From NCBI GenBank assembly GCA_050331695.1, contig JBHJGP010000006.1:1-64000 (forward strand): a stretch of 64,000 bases of DNA, given 5' to 3'. The notes under the pieces are model-generated. The model was not told the DNA's origin. It saw nothing but the letters and a program-made list of their open reading frames with translations, and did not search any database. The DNA comes from JBHJGP01 sp050331695 (GTDB lineage Bacteria; Pseudomonadota; Alphaproteobacteria; Geminicoccales; Geminicoccaceae). A program made the position numbers and the translations under genes. Below, one piece after another: positions 61,759 to 64,000 of the stretch (positions are counted from its first letter, which is position 1; every line of letters begins with the position of its first letter).

Positions 61759-63322
61759 CCTAGGCTCAATCGACAAGCAGATCCTGTGGGATCGGCTGGT
61801 CTCGGTCGTCGAAGAGCAGGCTCAGGCCCTGTTGCGCACCGCGTTCAGCACGATCGTCCGCGAATGCGGCGATCTGTCGGCGGGGGTCTTTGACGCCCAG
61901 GGGCGGATGCTCGCCCAGGCCGTGACCGGCACACCGGGTCACGTCAACTCCATGGCCGAAAGCGTCAAACATTTTTTGTCCGTTTTTCCGGCCGAAACTA
62001 TGGCTGATGGTGATGTCTACATCACCAATGATCCCTGGCGCGGCACCGGTCACCTGAACGATTTCGTCGTCACCACGCCGGTTTTCATCAGCGGCCGCCT
62101 GGTCGCCCTGTTCAGCTGTACCTCGCACCTCACCGACATCGGCGGGATCGGTTTCGGGCCGGACGGCGCGGACGTCCACATGGAGGGTATCTATCTGCCC
62201 TTCCTCAAGATCATCGATCGGAGAAAGGTCAATCAGGCGATCATCGACATCTGCAAGGCCAATTCCCGCCTGCCGGTCGAGATGGAAGGCGACATTAATT
62301 CCCTGATCTCATGTAACGATGTCGGCGCCCGGCGGCTAAAGGAAACCATGGCGGAATTCCGCCTGCAAAATCTGGACGAGCTCGCCGATCATATCGTCAC
62401 CGTATCGAGGAACGCGGTTGCCGCCGAGATCGCGACACTGCCCGCCGGCACCTTCCGCAATGCGATGCGGATTGACGGCTACGACGCACCGCTCGATCTC
62501 TGCGCCGCCGTCACCATCCGTTCCAATGGCATCGCGGTCGACTATGACGGAACCTCCTCCGAAGTGCCGAAGGGGATCAATGTTCCGCTCGCCTACACCG
62601 CCGCCTACACCTGCTTCGGTCTTATGTGTGCGATCGCGCCGCGCGTGCCCAACAATGCCGGTTCGCTCTCTCTCTTTCAGATCAAGGCGCCGCCAGGCTC
62701 GGTGCTCAACGCCTTGCCGCCGGCGCCCGTCTCATCGCGGCACATCATCGGCCAGATGTTGCCCGACGTCGTCTTCGGCGCCCTCCGTCAAGCGCTGCCG
62801 GACCGTTGCCCGGCCGAGGGAACCTCTTGTTTGTGGAACATGACCTTCCGCGGAAAATGGCGAGGCGCCAACGAAGTGGGCCAGGGATATGCGCTCACCG
62901 TGACCAGCAATGGCGGCACTGGCGCCCGGCCCGGCCGAGATGGCCTTAGTGCAACAGCCTTTCCCTCCGGCGTCAAAGGCACGCCCGTCGAGATCGTGGA
63001 GGCCATCAGCCCGCTCGTCTTCTGGCGCAAGGAACTTCGCGAAGGCAGCGGCGGTCCAGGACGGTTTCGAGGCGGCGACGGTCAAATTATCGAGGTTGGC
63101 AATAGGGAAGGGCAGCCGGTCGAGCTGTTGGCGGCCTTCGACCGGATCGACCATCCGCCCCGGGGCGCCCAAGGCGGCGGCAGCGGTGCGCCGGGCCGGC
63201 TCGCCACGAGCAGCGGCCGAACGTTGCAAGGCAAGGGCCTCCAGGTGATCGACGGCGGCGAGCGGCTGATCGTCGAAACCCCGGGAGGCGGCGGTTATGG
63301 TGAGCCGAAGCGAACGTCCTAG
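61748..63322 (+). CDS. hyuB: Hydantoinase/oxoprolinase beta subunit (HyuB, N-methylhydantoinase B)
   Basis: The 524-residue catalytic partner of HyuA. Conserved segments are 'SVVEEQAQALLRTAFS', 'ECGDLSAGVFDAQGRMLAQ', 'GHVNSMAESVK', 'DVYITNDPWRGTGHLNDF', 'CTSHLTDIGG', 'EVPKGINVPLAYT' and C-terminal 'VETPGGGGYGEP'. The acidic and His clusters probably bind metal. Its stop codon shares three bases with the stop of the opposing 53-codon gene (ctag at 63319-63322). Confidence 0.94.
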   Translation: MADNLGSIDKQILWDRLVSVVEEQAQALLRTAFSTIVRECGDLSAGVFDAQGRMLAQAVTGTPGHVNSMAESVKHFLSVFPAETMADGDVYITNDPWRGTGHLNDFVVTTPVFISGRLVALFSCTSHLTDIGGIGFGPDGADVHMEGIYLPFLKIIDRRKVNQAIIDICKANSRLPVEMEGDINSLISCNDVGARRLKETMAEFRLQNLDELADHIVTVSRNAVAAEIATLPAGTFRNAMRIDGYDAPLDLCAAVTIRSNGIAVDYDGTSSEVPKGINVPLAYTAAYTCFGLMCAIAPRVPNNAGSLSLFQIKAPPGSVLNALPPAPVSSRHIIGQMLPDVVFGALRQALPDRCPAEGTSCLWNMTFRGKWRGANEVGQGYALTVTSNGGTGARPGRDGLSATAFPSGVKGTPVEIVEAISPLVFWRKELREGSGGPGRFRGGDGQIIEVGNREGQPVELLAAFDRIDHPPRGAQGGGSGAPGRLATSSGRTLQGKGLQVIDGGERLIVETPGGGGYGEPKRTS

Positions 63323-63480
63323 CCGACCTGATGGCCGCTGACCTTGCCTTGTTCCTCGAGCGCTTTCTGGCGTGCCGTATTGTCGACCGCAAATGGAAAG
63401 ATCAGGCCGATGGCGATGCCCGCCGCCACGAGGACGATGATAAGCAACCGCTGACGGAAGCGCTTCGGGTCATCACCCAT
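63319..63480 (-). CDS. 53-residue single-span membrane protein
   Basis: A short gene missed by length cut-offs. It starts at ATG 63480, 13 bp after the symporter stop. The product has a basic N-terminus (GDDPKRFRQR), one strong TM helix ('LLIIVLVAAGIAIGLIFPFA', residues 12-31) and a polar tail ('QKALEEQGKVSGHQVG'). The tight spacing behind the symporter gene suggests co-transcription and a possible accessory role. I do not recognise a family. Confidence 0.65.
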   Translation of the reverse strand: MGDDPKRFRQRLLIIVLVAAGIAIGLIFPFAVDNTARQKALEEQGKVSGHQVG

Positions 63481-63493
63481 GCCGGCAGCTCAT

Positions 63494-64000
63494 CTATTTC
63501 ACCTTCTTGATCTGGCCGGTTTCGATCTTCTCCCAATACTGATCGATCTCCTTTCGCACCACAGGCAAGAGGACGTAGAGGCCGATGACATTGGGGATCG
63601 CCATGGCGAAGATCATACTGTCGGAGAAGTCGATGATCGGACCTAAAGTTGCACTGGCACCTAGAACCACGAAAGCACAGAAGACCAGCTTGAACATGAT
63701 CTCCTTGGCCTGGCCTTCGCCGACCATGTAGGTCCAGGCTTTCAAGCCGTAGTAGGACCAGGAAAGCATGGTCGAGAAGGCGAACAGGACCACCGCCAGG
63801 GCCAGGATCAGGGGAAACCAAGAAAAGGCGGAGGCGAAGGCGGCCGAGGTCAGCTCAACGCCGGTGAGATCGGTCGCCAACTGGCCGCTGATGGTGATCA
63901 CCAATGCTGTCATGGTGCAGATCACGACCGTGTCGATGAACGGCTCGAGCAGCGCCACGTAGCCTTCCGTTACCGGCTCCTTGGTGCGCACCGCCGAATG
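63494..64000 (-). CDS. Alanine/glycine:cation symporter (AGCS) family protein, C-terminal part (5' end outside window)
   Basis: 168 residues are visible; the frame continues past base 64000. 'KEPVTEGYVALLEPFIDTVV' and 'CTMTALVITISG' are the conserved late segments of sodium:alanine symporters, followed by four TM helices ('LILALAVVLFAFSTMLSWSY', 'MIFAMAIPNVIGLYVLLPVV'). It would import small neutral amino acids with sodium. It lies convergent to the hydantoinase/oxoprolinase genes, whose products are amino-acid derivatives. Confidence 0.92.
   Translation of the reverse strand, partial: HSAVRTKEPVTEGYVALLEPFIDTVVICTMTALVITISGQLATDLTGVELTSAAFASAFSWFPLILALAVVLFAFSTMLSWSYYGLKAWTYMVGEGQAKEIMFKLVFCAFVVLGASATLGPIIDFSDSMIFAMAIPNVIGLYVLLPVVRKEIDQYWEKIETGQIKKVK

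Noticed and set aside
59761..61776. 671-codon minus-strand open frame
   Set aside because: Antisense to hyuA; no domain signature.

Overview
The window is GC-rich, densely packed bacterial DNA. Gene content points to an alphaproteobacterium: a large RTX-type secreted repeat protein, a Wzc-like BY-kinase, many Opp-, Yej- and Liv-type importers, and a phosphonate/acid-sugar/hydantoin catabolic repertoire. I cannot place it to genus. No rRNA, tRNA, CRISPR array or transposase was seen.

Region 1 (1-3820) is the 3' end of a giant calcium-binding repeat protein. Its in-frame 936-bp module is duplicated almost identically.

Region 2 (3792-22577) is an exopolysaccharide/O-antigen type locus, nearly all on the minus strand. 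It holds four glycosyltransferases, a Wzc-like co-polymerase/kinase, a polyprenyl-phosphate sugar-1-phosphate transferase, a polymerase/ligase-like membrane protein, two C-methyltransferase-like proteins, an SDR epimerase, a sugar-1-phosphate nucleotidyltransferase, GalE, and the GDP-fucose pair Gmd/Fcl. No flippase or outer-membrane exporter is in view.

Region 3 (22578-24712) carries a TPR protein gene. One in-frame TAA splits its 5' part from the rest. An imperfect direct repeat, which resembles the 3' end of the neighbouring dehydratase gene, flanks it.

Region 4 (24703-44663) is about 20 kb on one strand. Read in the direction of transcription it is: a LysR regulator; an Opp-type importer (SBP, two permeases, two ATPases); an FAD-dependent amine oxidase-like protein; phosphonoacetaldehyde hydrolase (PhnX); a second Opp/Yej-like importer with a fused double ATPase; and four consecutive enolase-superfamily sugar-acid dehydratases. 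The first half looks like a phosphonate (aminoethylphosphonate-type) utilisation operon. It has an oxidase in place of the usual PhnW transaminase and a peptide-type importer. This is the most interesting system in the window. Both importer operons carry a strong stem-loop directly after the binding-protein gene.

Region 5 (44810-55518) holds a membrane adenylate/guanylate cyclase, a small heptad-repeat lipoprotein, a secreted glycerophosphodiester phosphodiesterase, a Liv-type importer with fused LivH-LivM permease, a divergent DapA-family lyase, and a three-gene cluster of two related Cys-containing periplasmic proteins followed by a SCO1 copper chaperone.

Region 6 (55567-64000) is a cyclic-amide catabolic cluster: dihydropyrimidinase/hydantoinase, 5-oxoprolinase subunits PxpA (divergent), PxpB and PxpC, hydantoinase/oxoprolinase HyuA and HyuB, then on the other strand a 53-residue single-span membrane protein and the 3' part of an alanine/glycine:cation symporter.
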